From: Paracentrotus lividus
Lineage: Eukaryota > Echinodermata > Echinoidea > Camarodonta > Echinidae
DNA: 64,000 nucleotides
Assembly: GCA_940671915.1 (NCBI GenBank)
Contig: CALNVZ010003426.1
Coordinates: 6,226,685-6,290,684 of the forward strand
Direction: 5' to 3'
Below, piece by piece: positions 1 through 13,569 of this stretch. Each line of letters opens with the position of its first letter. Position 1 is the first letter of the stretch. The notes beneath the pieces are model-generated. The model worked only from the letters and a program-made list of their open reading frames with translations. It ran no database searches and was not told where the DNA came from. The position numbers and the translations under genes are program-made.

Positions 1-3000
1 TGTATAGTGTAAACGGCGTCATCTGCTCTCGGGATTAAGTGCTTTTTAGATATTCGGCAGTTCACTTACTGGTAGACCGTCGGCGCGACTTGGACACGCA
101 TGCGTGCTGCGCACGGCATAAGTTGCGTGGCCCCGTTGCTTCATTTTCAGCTGTTGATGGTGAAGCAGGCAAGAACTCTGCGGTGTGAGTTGTACGGGAG
201 TGATAGCCAAGGTCTACCGCACTTATAACGCGCGTTGTGCGCACTTGATTTGTCACTTGAGCCGACGTACGTTTCGTATTCAAATTAGATATAAATAATA
301 TTCTACGTATGATATTATATATATTTGAAAATATTGTGTGTGTGTACATGTCCGAATATGTGTCAATATGCTATAGATCATCCAAATAGGTGTTCAAAAA
401 TGTATTGCAGGCATGGCATTTTTACATATTGTATCTATATATTTTTTTTTTTATGAGTCTTATGATATATGTCCTTATGGCCTGAATTATTGTCGACTTT
501 TTTGTTATGCCTCTGAAAAAAAATTCTTCAAAACAGATGAACATAATGACTTGAACAATGTTATTTTGCTTTAAAAAAAAACTAATCTGAAGCACCTCCC
601 GCCGCCAAACTAAAATTATGGGGGATGGTATGCAATAAATTGAACTAAAACATGTATTCCATATTCTCTCCAAAAGTAGTTATTACAAAGAAGATTAGTA
701 TATAGGTAGCAGCACAGCTACAGATGAATATTTAATTTATTACGGTTGAAAAGACGCAAATTGTAGTCTCTGCTATTGCAATAGGTGTGTGTGTTTATGA
801 CATACTTTTTTCACATAATCAGTCAGTCCTGTTTTAACATATATGTTGTAGTTTACAACAAGTCTATTGTTTTTTTTGTGAATTTGTTTATTAATTTTTC
901 GGTTGTAATAACTGCTGTAATTTTGGACAGCGATATTCGCGAAACCATCGTCATGTAAAGATTTCCCGGTTATCAGAGTCTTATGGTGACCTCCTTATAT
1001 TTGTAATTTGAATAATGATGACGATGATACCCAGCATCGTAAAACAAAGTAACTTATTTCCAATCTTAATTTGCAAAATCGGAACATTCAAGCATGCAAT
1101 TCATCGAATTATAGTGACAATGATTATGTTCATTTTATCGGATGTAGTTAATCGACTTTTATTACTGCTAAAATTCTCATCTCCAAAGTTTCTTCTTTGT
1201 TTAACTTGTCTTGTTTTTTTTTGTTGTTTTTTCTACCTTGAGTGGGTAAGGCCTATTTAGAGTTGAAATATGCTGCTTTGGATTTTGTTGTCTTATTAAT
1301 TTTGGAAAAATGAAGTAAGGCGCCATAAACTATACCATGAGAACTGTCGAAGAGTGTAAAAGAAACAACAACAACTAACAACAGAAACACTCAAATGTAA
1401 GATAAATTTTAGTTGTTCTAATGCCAGTTGCTTAAATTCGAGTCTTATATTGCAAGAAAGTCAGGTTAAGTGCAAATTCATTATTATCATTTTGTAATGG
1501 CATCATCATTCATTTCAGCAACGGGCTAAAAGTGATCTGTTTTCTCTATTAGTAGGTATGGGAGAGGGGTGTTCGTTTTTTACTATGGCGATTGGAGGAA
1601 AATACAAAACTCATTTCATAAATGGCACCAAACAACATGTAGAAATTGTTTGTAAAAAAAGAAAAGAAGACATTTATGTCACTATTGATGCAATACTTGT
1701 GAGGGTATAACGTTGGAGATCATTTATTATCAGCATGTTGGATGTATACTGATATAATTACTAATAATTCTAAAGTGAAAGGAATTATAGATAATAAAGA
1801 AAATTATATACTTTGATCTCATTCACAAATATTCGAGATTAAAATTACGTTCATGCGCACTTGTGCACCGTCACGTTACAACAGCGCGGTGAGTACTTTT
1901 GACACCCTGGTACGTGAGGTGCATCTTGTATAGGCAGGCCTCCGTAGATAAGCGAATTTCAACGCACGGGAGTGTACGTTACTGACACGTACAGCTTCCT
2001 GGTACAATCGTGGCGCATATCGTACGTATGCCTCACAACGAGCTTCATTACATACCATGGTGTACGCATGCGCACGACTTACATGACCTTCAGCGCAATC
2101 CGTGCGTTTGACGTTACTCGCGACCGTGCTGCTTGCACTTCTTCGCCACTTTCAAAAACGTAGCGGACCTGTAACCTCTCCCAAAAAAACCACGTAACAG
2201 CCAAAAAAAACGTACGCGGTTGTTGACATAGCATATATGCAGTATGATTCACGATTCAAATCCTAATGGACTAGTAATGATAGACACTAACCTTCAATGA
2301 ACCATAAGGTAAATTTATGTGGTGCAACATTTGGTGTATTTGTTTTTGATGATATGTAGAAGAATCAAAGTAATAAAGGATGTTGATTATGGTGTCTTGT
2401 GTGCCGTGGAATAATATTTACTTCCTTGAGCATTTCGGGACGAGTGTGGGAGCGGGTTCCATTTTCTCATCAATCTGTCTCGAGCAGTTATTTTCAGATC
2501 CTTTTATCCGGACTGGATGTTTTTGAAGTCATTTAGCCAGACAATGAAAATGACAATGATTAAAGGCCGATCCTAAGTGAAGATTGTTAGCTCAATTAGG
2601 AACTAACTTATATATTCATGTGTGGTGGATACTATTAAGTTATATTCTGCGCATATTATAATTGCACTTGGTAATATATGCTAAAATATTAATAATAAAG
2701 ATTTATAATGCCTAAGTAGATTATGATCAATTTAATATGCAGGTAGCTTGATTTTTCTTTGCTCGTCTTTTTTTTTTTTTTTTTTTTCTTTTTTTTTTCT
2801 TCTTCAAATTAGCATATTTAACTTTAATGGGCGTAATCTATATTGATACGAGAGTCATTACGATAATGTTTTAACCATAAGACATTGTAGTCACACAAAC
2901 TGGCTCGCAAGGAAAAAATATATAATATGTCTATTCGTTATCCGCTGTTATTTGTAAACCAAACTCTTTGACGAGTTTTGGTCAATAAGTTAGGTAGTTT

Positions 3001-6000
3001 TCGATTGTATGAATGATGGAGGTTCAATAGGAAAGGATGCAATGTTGGCATTGTCACACTTAAAGTGATCAATCGATATATAGTGATATCGGTCAAAATG
3101 TGAATTCACAACGTACGTATGAGAGATTCCCAAATCTCTCTGTCTAAAGTATTCTAGCTGAATTGCAGCTGCTCCCTTATCTTAAGCGCAACTCTCTATG
3201 TATAAGAGAATTTCATTTGCTGTAGGGAAAGAACGTTGGAAACTGTGGTGACGGGTGTGTGACAAGACAGTAGAGCAGAGAGAGAGAGAGAAAGGTAAAA
3301 ATGAGAGGGAGAGATGAGTGATATTAACAGGTGGGTTGAACCCCCGTGGTTCAAGAGAGATGTGTAGAAATTAGGATGTGTGTTTGCGGTGTGTGTATTT
3401 GTGTGGTGATGCGGTGGGTTGATGAGTGTGTTGTGGTGGGGTGGTGCGTGTGTGGGGTGTGTGTTCGATGTGTGTGTGTGGATGTGTGAGAGGAGAGAGT
3501 GGAGAGAAGGTGGGTAGAAATCAAGTGCAGTGCGCGAGATCAAGGTGAGTGTTAGGATGAAGCGGAACAGACATCTAAATTCTATATCACTAATCGAGTC
3601 TGCTAGGCTATTGTAGTATAGGAAGATGGCGACTACCACCAATATATGGAGATAATCGAGAGATGTGACGGAGGCAAGGGTGATTAGATTATGGTGTCCT
3701 GGGGTGGCAAAGGGATTAAATAGGATCACGGATATATAATGAAACTGGCGCTAGGATTGATTAGAAGTAAAAGATCTGGGCGGAAAAATTATGTATCCGA
3801 GATGCGCGTATTGTTTCTTATGCACGTGACTGTGCCTATATCAAGTTCGTGTCCCGAAGTGGCTGATGTCGCCATTGGTATTCATGAGAGGCTTTATCTT
3901 ACTTTATGGCGCAAATCGTCTAGTTCTTACCCCACGGAGCAAATGTTACACCTATTAACATGTCAGTATCTATTTGAGAATTGAAGTTATCATTTTGAGT
4001 CGAATGGATTATGAGACAGGATCGCAATATTAGCGATTAGGAAACGTATGAATTTGTGCAAGGGTACATTGCTGGCTGACGGATGGATAATTCTTGCTTC
4101 TCGCTTTCGCGTAAATTACTATAAGCACGATATCTAATTTAAATTTCACATTATATATACGCTACCGATGTGTTATATAGGGTATGATAGAAGGTGTGTA
4201 GCTTAGGAGGGTTGGTGAATCAAGTGACAGGGAGTAACCACCACCATAGGAAGATTTGAGTCTTGGTTGTGTGATACAAATCAGAGGAACCAAAGTGCTT
4301 AAGGGAGGGCTAGTTGAAGAAGCCGACTGGATGAGAGAGGGTGCGGCCGCGAGGAAAATGATATATGAAGCAACATGGAAGCGATTTGGTGGGGGCGCTA
4401 TAATGGACCCTGTTAATAAATTTATTTAATAACTGGCATTGAGAATGAAGCTTTCTGCGCAAACAAATATATAAAGGGCCGTGTGCAATGTTGATACGGC
4501 CTCTACTTTTTCCGGTGGACATTTAGGTAATCTGTATCCTACCATTTCGCCTATCAGCAGTAAGAGATATAATTTTGGTGAAGGAAATCTGAAAATGGGG
4601 GTGCGGAGAGCATGGCAAGAGATTTTAAGAAGTCAATAAAGGAGGCATAGGCAGAGAGTGATGACTGAAGGGAGATAGATGAAGAATAAAGAGATGAAGC
4701 TAAGATCACGCCGCGGACAAGGCTTAGTCAGAGTAAATTCCGAGGAGCAGGGGAGGAGAGGGAGATGACAATTGACAGCTACCTTTAAATAGCGAAAGAA
4801 ATGAAAAATAGAGTAGGGGCACGACTAAAGAGAAAGAGATAAAAACAGGAACGTTTCAGAGAGAGAAAAGAAACAAAGAAAAACTTCTTAATAGGATTAT
4901 AAGAAAACCATGAGAGAAAAATAATTGAATGAATATGATACATAGGGTTGGAGGAAAGAGCGAAAAACAAATGCTTTCATGAGAGAGAGAGGGCTGAGGG
5001 ATATAAGGCAGATAGAGCGTAAAATTAATCGTTGTTACGCTGCCTTCTTAAACGTATTAATGGCAGTTCTTAAGGTCTCGTCAACTTACATCGAATGGTT
5101 TGTAACACTAGAACTTGTTAAAAATTGACCATGAACGTTAAGTGACTGACTAATTAGATAATTTATGAAAAAAAATATTTTCCCAGGCAATCTATTGTGC
5201 CGGTATATATTTCGTGATATTCGTATTAACTGACTCCCAGGGATATAATTTCAGAGGTTGCCATGTGATTAGTTTCATGGAAACTAATCATTGTACTAAA
5301 GGCATTGATGGTGAATTGGTGTTTCCGTCCGGAGTTTCGCGTGTATAACTTGTCATTTATTGGGTGCATTAGTGCACTTATAGAGCGCGATGTCAGGTCT
5401 GTTTTTATGTGTCTTTCATGTCCTTTTGTATGATAGGCACATATAATCGTTCATATGTTAAATATCCGTTTTCCGAAACACTTTTCTTTGATCAGTATAG
5501 AAAGAGCTTAGAGCATTTATACGATTAGTTGGAAATTGTGTAGGGGCAAAGTACTATCTTGACAAATAAATTAAGTTAGTTTCGGCGGCGACGTTGGAGA
5601 TACGACTGCTGTGCCACTACAATTCAGTCAATATTTGTCCGCATGAATGAGGCTCATACCTGATCATGAATCTGGATTTTATCTAGCACCCTGGTAGAAT
5701 ACAAGTAATGCAAAATTTGGGTTATTCAAAATTTTGAATATAAATTCATAGCTAAAATTATGGTTTAGATACTCGCTTTAATGTTTGCATAGGTTAGGAA
5801 AGGAAGAGTTTGAGCAATTTCAGACTGATATGCTAAATGCCGTAAAGGGCTGATGTGTCATATGATGTGAGTAAAATGGCTGTCGTAGATCAATTTTCAT
5901 CTAATCCATAGGGTTCTGTTAAAGCCTTTGAATTTTTGTTTTCCAAGACCTTGCGCTGTATGCTGAACCACAGACCTGCCATGGACCTACGGTGGATATC

Positions 6001-8440
6001 AAATGCCCTTCGTCAGATTATCCCTTGTAACCAGACTAAGAATAAAAAATAATAAACAGTACTTGTATTGTTTCAGCGTGGCGTTGACTGACTTGATTGG
6101 ACCTTTAAACTTAACTCAGAGAAAAAATGTGTTTCATTAACCACATAGGAAAATACGGCTATGTTGATTAATTAATAATTTTTCATATTTTCTATATATA
6201 TACGCTTTTTGTTACCTGGGCATAAATCATCAAACGATATCATAGTCTTTATAATTTACTTATTCAACGAAACACTCATACAACATTTCTTCTATCAGTC
6301 CCTCTATCTCATATAGATAATATTTCTTCTCCGTGATAACATTTTAATTTCCATATCAACTGTGCTTTCTTTAATATCCCTACATATGTGAATGTGCCCG
6401 GGCACATAGCGCAATCTGCAAAAAGAGTTCTGCGTTTCTGGCAGCAACGGTACAAGCAAATCGTCTGTATACGGTTGGACGCAGCCATCGCGGCAAGTTA
6501 TTCTGATTGTCTAATTGATCACTAAGTAATAATTTGTTGTTTTTTTTTTTTACATTGTATTAGTAATTTGCAAGAGGCGGAAGTTATAATTCCAGGTTTG
6601 AAATGAGTGTTTCAATTGCCTAACGAACATACAGAGAGCCCTTCAGGAGAGACGGTTCGATTTCCAGTATCTACTGAGTTTTGATAAGTTTTCCAGCACG
6701 CATAGAATGCTATCCGGTGAGTATTAGTCAGTGATCTGTGAGAATAGACGGTGGTCTACGTGATGCTGATGTTACTGGAGTGAACTCAGATCTACCTACG
6801 TCGGATAAGTTTCCGCATGTTCAAAGTTTCATGAAAGCACTATGATTATTAATGCTTATGATATATTTCCATTCCATGTGTTAAAAGACTCTGATCTTGT
6901 TAATCAAGATCTTGAGTATACCTTGAATCTAATTGAGATAAAATTCTCTAGTCACACTGAATTATATTTTATCCTTAATTAAGTCTTGAATTTAAAGTAA
7001 ACCACTCCACAATTGGAGAATGTCAGCTATCGCATTCACTCAGATATCTAATGTTAAAAAGAAAGAAATGTAAACAAAGCCAAGTCTTGTTTCAAGTATG
7101 TCATTATCACAAGCATATTTGAAGAGGTCGTGTATGAGCTATGTTGTGTTCCACTATCTGTTTTATCTATAATGAGGGATCAGAGTGGGCTAGTGTATGT
7201 AATAGAATGAAAGAAAGATCGATTGTTGAGGGAAATTTTATTTTTAAATAATAGATAATGTACTCAAAAAAAGGTAATACAGACTTATTGGTAATGAAAA
7301 TTATATATATCAAACTTAAATTCAAGTATACACTGTTATTAATAAAAAAATGAAATAAAAGTGTAAATAAAAAGGTAATTTTGGCATATACCTGCAATCT
7401 ATTCTAAGAATTGGGTGGGTATTCTCCTTGGATTCTGGTTAGTTAAAAAGTCTTGTGTAATAATACTAGACTATGTAGTTACAGTACGCCGGTTACATAC
7501 CACGAACAAAGCTAATAGACCTAAAAAACTACAAGCACAATCAAATCTGCTCTCTTTAGCATTAATCAGCAATTCTTCACTTTCGCATTCGGTGGTCAGG
7601 TGCGAAGCGGGATCGTTCCTTGGTTTGAATGGCGGATTTTAGTGGCAGTGTGACCGCCATATACATTACAGAAACCTTCATGGCAGCAATGAATCAATAC
7701 GAATTACTGATTCAGAAAATCCGAGTAACATCTGTAAGTGCAGACGCCAAGTAGCAATCGAAATCAAGTCAATGTTCACCGAGCTCACAGTTTATAGGTG
7801 AACATTTTAGACAATCAAACTTTTCTGTAAACTTTCCGCCAATAAACATTTATGATTCAAATAAATAATGGCAAAGGATGCAGTGTCTCAGTTATATTTG
7901 TAAGCAAGTAATTGAAAACTAAAAAATAAATGCATAATAACTAATATGAAACGGTGGCAAATAAATGTATAGTTAAAATGTCAATAACTTATAAAGGTGT
8001 ATGGAGAAAAGGGTGTATCTCACTAGCCTTAACGTTTAAATTGATTATTCTTTCTCATAATTTTCTTAATACTAATTCTTTTTCTATTTATAATTATTCG
8101 ATGTAATAAGGAGCGTGTCAGCGAAAAAAAAAAAAAACAGAATTAGAAGATAGGATGAAAACTGAAATTAAATCGTGATGAGGTGAATAGATTTTTTTTA
8201 AAACCGCATAGCGAAACGGTATTGCAAATATGAATTACATTTGTTTTTTTCAGAGGTGAACCAGATGATAAGTCTGTTATATTTAGAACTAATCGCAATA
8301 GCCCACCTAATACAGAAGTCAAATCTTCAAAAAACTGCTTCAGCTCCACTATCGCTAGATTTTATTTTTAAAGCAGGCAAATGTTACGATGTAAATCTAA
8401 TGATGATAATTTCTTATAAAATGCTATTGCTTCTTTCTCT
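1..8440. other. Non-coding stretch upstream of the synaptotagmin exons
   Basis: No reading frame here looks like a conserved protein or has convincing splice sites. Visible content is composition only: CpG-rich patches at about 60-250 and 1850-2220, a T-rich run at about 2769-2800, a GT/GA-rich purine tract at about 3270-3500, and AT-rich DNA elsewhere. The two CpG-rich patches differ from their surroundings but show no recognisable promoter element. Upstream synaptotagmin exons (N-terminus, transmembrane segment, C2A) could lie here or before the window; I could not identify them. Confidence 0.5.
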
Positions 8441-8443
8441 CAG

Positions 8444-8560
8444 AGAAAGGAAGATCGAACTGGGTGACATTCTATTCTCCATCAGCTATCTACCTACTGC
8501 TCAGAGGTTAACAGTTGTAGTGCTCAAATACATACACCTCAAAACAATGAGAATGATAGT
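8444..8560 (+). pseudogene. Decayed duplicate of the synaptotagmin C2B exon
   Basis: This stretch is nearly identical to the functional exon at 8621-8741. Both follow a polypyrimidine tract plus AG and both read AGAAAGGAAG then a segment coding for [13 protein letters not shown]. This copy carries about four extra bases near 8453-8458 that shift the frame after the acceptor. It diverges from about 8530 onward, and it lacks the GTAATC donor seen at 8742. It reads as a tandem partial exon duplication that has lost function. A rare alternative exon is possible but unlikely without a donor. Confidence 0.75.
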
Positions 8561-8620
8561 TTTGCACAGTCAGCCTCATGAGCAGTTAATATTTGTATAC
8601 TATTGTTTCTTTGTTTTTAG

Positions 8621-11600
8621 AGAAAGGAAGAGCTGGGTGACATTCTGTTCTCCATCAGCTATCTACCTACCGCTGAAAGGTTAACAGTTGTAGTGCTCAA
8701 AGCCAGAAATCTAAAAACAATGGATATCAACGGAAGTTCAGGTAATCAAGCTGAATATTACAGATTTGAATGTAAAAAATTAAACTTGGTGGCCAAACTT
8801 TCACAGGCATTCATGTATCATTCAAAAATATATTAATTCATTTGTTATTATCATTATGATTATTATTATTGCATTGACGCCCCAGCGACAATGCTATGTT
8901 ATCGTTCCATATTCCTTTTTGCATTGACGCTACAGCGACAATGCTATGTTGTTGTTCCATATTCCTTTTCCGTTTTCTTTTTCTTCTTCTTCTTCTTCTT
9001 CTTCCACAAAAAGCCATTCACTTAACACATGATCCTTGTTCTCCCTGTCAAGGTCAAATTACTCATCCAAATTTGTTCAAACTTCATAGACATGACATCC
9101 ATTATCCACTATTGATCCCCTGACATTTCAATTTCCAAAATCACTCATCCGTGACCGTCCATCGGCCATTTTGTCCATTTTCGGCCATATGAAAGCCATT
9201 CTTCCAACTTCAATATCTCCATCATCCTAGATGCTACAAACTTCTAACAAAATTCATTATGTAGTCCATGAATTCACCTTTCAAATGCATCCAACAACTT
9301 TTTATTTCAAAACCATCTTCATATTTTAAATGAATTTCAAAAATCAACTCCGTTATGAATTGAACAATTGTGACTAAAAACACGCAAAACTGGCTATAAC
9401 TTTCTTAAATCAATTTCATTTTGCTTCAAATTTTCAGGTCATGTTATTCTAATGAATGTGCACACACTCCAACATGTTCAACGCTTCCGCAATAAAAATA
9501 TCCGCAAGCATGCAAATAGGGCCCCTCGCAGTAAAAGTTCACAAATTTGCACTAAAACCAAGAGGGCTTACAGTCTGCGTTGTGCCTTGTGTAAAAGCCG
9601 GTACCTTTTTGGATTAGAGTAAGTTGTTCAGATTGATACTTTCGCCAGAGAATGTAAAGAAAAAATATACGACTTCATTGACAAATGCTCAAAAATAGGT
9701 TGTAACAAGAAATAAAAAAATCGATACAGGAACAATTTAACTCCAGTAAAAATAGAGCGATTGTCAATCTAGGACTGATTGAAACTATGGCAGGTCATAT
9801 GTAGCAATACATTGTCACAATCTATCTGCGTAAATTTTTTGTTAAATTCTTGATGACGTCATCAAAGTTATGGAGAAAAAATGGCGAATTTGCAATGGAT
9901 TCACACAACAAGCGCATTAGGAAAGTTTCAATATTATGGCTTCTGAAATTGACATCACAATGATACCTGGCAGATTGAATAATTGCCTATTCCATTGATT
10001 ACGTATATAGATATAGGTTGCAAAACAGAAATCTTTGAGTAAAAAATCACGTTTTTCATGGACCATTTATACCAGCTTGAGCTCGTCAGTAGTCGCGAAA
10101 TGGAAGAACCTACGAGGCGACATCAATCACTATGGAATGCCGTTGAGAGAAAAACGATAAAGATGAAACACTCACACAAGTAGACAAGACGCGCGAAATC
10201 GTTTAAGACACAGAAGACATTTGTTCTCCATGAAGGTGAAGGCTATTTCCGTGTTTAACCAATAATTTACCGTATACAGCGTTCCCATTTTTATAATCCT
10301 TGATATATTTTATGTTGCAAAGCGTCAAATACGACATCGGGTTCAATGAACGTCAACTGATTGCGAGTACATAAGTCTTTGCTTCTGTCTCGTTCTTCCT
10401 TCAGACAAAAGACATTGTAGTTGGTGTGTGGATGCGCCATTTCGCACTTACACATGGATTGACCTTGGTTCTCGCCTGTAAGGTCAAATTAACTGTACAT
10501 CCAGATTCGTTCATAACTCATAGACATGAATCCTTGGCGATACCACGTATTGATTCCCTGGACATTTAATTCTTCCAAAAAATCAAGCATTAAGGCGTGA
10601 CCGGTCATCGGGCCGCATGTTTGGGTCACAGTATACGGGCCATATGAGAAGCTCATCTGTACCAGAAACATTCAATGATCGGTCTATCATCGACTAGATG
10701 CTGAACTATACTAAACAAATTCATTGATGGTAGGTCCATGAGAAGCGTTCACGACTTTCGAAAATGCTCCACAAAGACTTTAGTTTTCAAAACATCGTTC
10801 ATAATTTTGAATTAATTGCATTTTCAAAATGCGACACCGTCCGAGTTATGAATTGGGAAAAAATGTGACTGATTGGAAAACACGGGTTGTAATGGCATAA
10901 TGGGCTTTTACGAACTTTCTTAACTCAATTTTCATTCATTTTGGGCTTCAACCATTTTCAGGTCAATGGGAAGTTATTTTAAATGAATGCAAACATAAAT
11001 TATAGGTATAGTAAGGCTCTACTCTGTTCACAGTCATCCAATAATATTGGCAATAATCGCAAATAGCGGGGCACGTCTCGCTAGAAGTCTTCAAATTTGG
11101 CTAATATTCAAGGGCTATCATCTGGCGTAGCATGATTGTTAAAGAAACAACCAGGAAACCTTTTTTTGGAATTTAGTAGTCAGAATATGTACATTTTCCA
11201 GCAATAGTAGGAAAAATTATCGGAATTCATTGACAAATTGCTCAGGAATAGTTGTACAGAGAGAAGTAAAAATTTATCGGAATACACCAGAAAACAAGTT
11301 AACTTCCTAAAGGAGCGAATATTCAATCTAGGGACTTTGAACTTGGCAGGCTTATATGTATTCAATACTTCACAACTATGACCAATTTATTGTGAAATTT
11401 GATTGACGTCATGTCAAAACAGCTTATGACAAAAGAATAGGCGAAGTATATGTTACAATGGAATTACGTAACAAGGCATTAACGTCATTGCTCGCTTCAA
11501 ATATTTGTTCTGAACATGACATCTAGCGACAATGACTGCACTGAAATTTGCCTTTCATTTAGATAACCTAATTGATCAGTGGGGGTGTGCTCCCCACAGG

Positions 11601-13440
11601 AATAATTTCGAAGTAAATCCCAGTTGTGTAGAAACCATAATTAGAGAATCAGCTTGCTTAATAAGTCCGCGAAATCAAGAAAGAGTCACAGAGTGCTCAG
11701 ATTACTATAATCAGTGCGGGAGGAAAAGGGATTTGTTTTTTGTTAGGAGAGCATTATATCAGCCGTTGCCTATATATTAGCCAAATTTGACAGAAAAGCA
11801 AGATGTGTACGGCCGAATAGTACGTGATAAGTGAAGTTTTCAAATTGCGCGTTAAGTGCGAAAAGCGGTAGTACTATCATACCGTATTTCGTTTAACACA
11901 CAGACTGTATAGTTTATGTAAGCCATAAGTTGCACTTACTCCGTCCCAAATATTCTAAATCGACAATTAATTTAAAGGTCCTAGGACCTTGAAGCAGGCC
12001 AGAAGTTATCGAGTCATTATCGGTTCATAGTCAACGATTGCGTTCTAAAGTTCCGGTTCTTACTCTTCTCTCTATCGCCAAAAACCCTAATCAACGTGAC
12101 CTTGTTTCCCCCACCTACAGTCCCATCCTCAACAAATTCGGTTCATATTACAAACACATCCCCATGATCCATTATTGATCCCGCGTGACAATTTCATTTC
12201 CAAACCAAGTCACATACAAGTACCGTCCCATCAACGCGATTCGCTTGTACTATTTTTGCGTCATAAGAAAGCATTTTTTTCCATCAGTCAACATACTGCT
12301 CCATCTATACCGAATTCCAGACAGACTCTAACAATGAGCACTATACCAGTCCATTGATGTGGCCTGTAGATAATCATTCAATAACTTAATTTTTTATAAA
12401 ACCTATATTCAATTTTAAATGAAATTCAAAATCGACTCCCGTTTCGAATAGAAATTGTGTGCGATAAAAAACTACAAAAAATTGCTATAGCTGATTCTGC
12501 TTAACATCAATCATTTGTGGACTCAAACTTTCGGCAATTAGTTATTCTAATACAATTACCACATCTCCATTTGAGTTTCACGCCCTAGAAAAGATAGCAA
12601 AATCAAAATAGCGCCCGTCGATTAAAGTTCAAAAATGGCTAAAATCCAAGACGCTGCATCTGCTTGTGCCATGTAATAACCGTACCACTTTTGATAAGGC
12701 TACTTCGACCAATTGTACTGGTTCCCAGCAACGTTAGAATATAGAATCGAGTCATTAGCGATCGAAATGCTACAAAACTGTCTGTGAATAGTAAAATAAA
12801 CAATACCAGAAATACAAGTTTACCTTCCCTAAAAATTGCGAATATTCCAATCTAGAGGACTTGAAACTAAAGCAGCAGGATAGGCCATATGTTCAATACA
12901 TTTTTACAAACTACTGTCAATTGATAAATGTAGATGACTCATGAAAAGTTATGGATCAAATAAATAGCGAATTTTCAATGGAATACGTAAACAGGCATAC
13001 GTCATTATCCGGTGAAATATTTGCTTCTGAAATAGACATCAAATACGATTGAAAAATTGACGTATCCCATTGATACCACAAAATATGAAGATATAGTTCA
13101 CAAGAAAATCGTATAATCATTTTATTTTTGGAGAGCCATAACCCCCGTTGCCTATGATTTGCAAATTTTGACAGACCATGTGTCACGACGTTCTAATTCA
13201 AGTGCAGGTGTCACCTGATAATATGGAAAGCGAAAGTTTCAATTGCACCTGAGTAGTACATAATGAATGACAAGGCGTAAAAATACACACAGATCTTGTA
13301 TATTATGTAAAGCTTACTTCCGTTTCCCAATATATTTCAAAATATATGCTTGCATTTTAATAATCATTGAAATCCTTTAGTCAAGGCGTCAATGCAGGCA
13401 CATCGTTCATGTCAACGATTGCAGTTCTAGTTGTTATTAT

Positions 13441-13507
<67 letters not shown>

Positions 13508-13522
13508 CGTAGTAGTAGTAGT

Positions 13523-13569
<47 letters not shown>

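Noticed and set aside
1850-2220. CpG-rich patch as a promoter or gene start
   Set aside because: No reading frame, splice site or promoter element supports it.
3196-3729. 177-codon minus-strand frame rich in His, Thr and Ser
   Set aside because: Lies in a GT/GA low-complexity tract; composition explains it.
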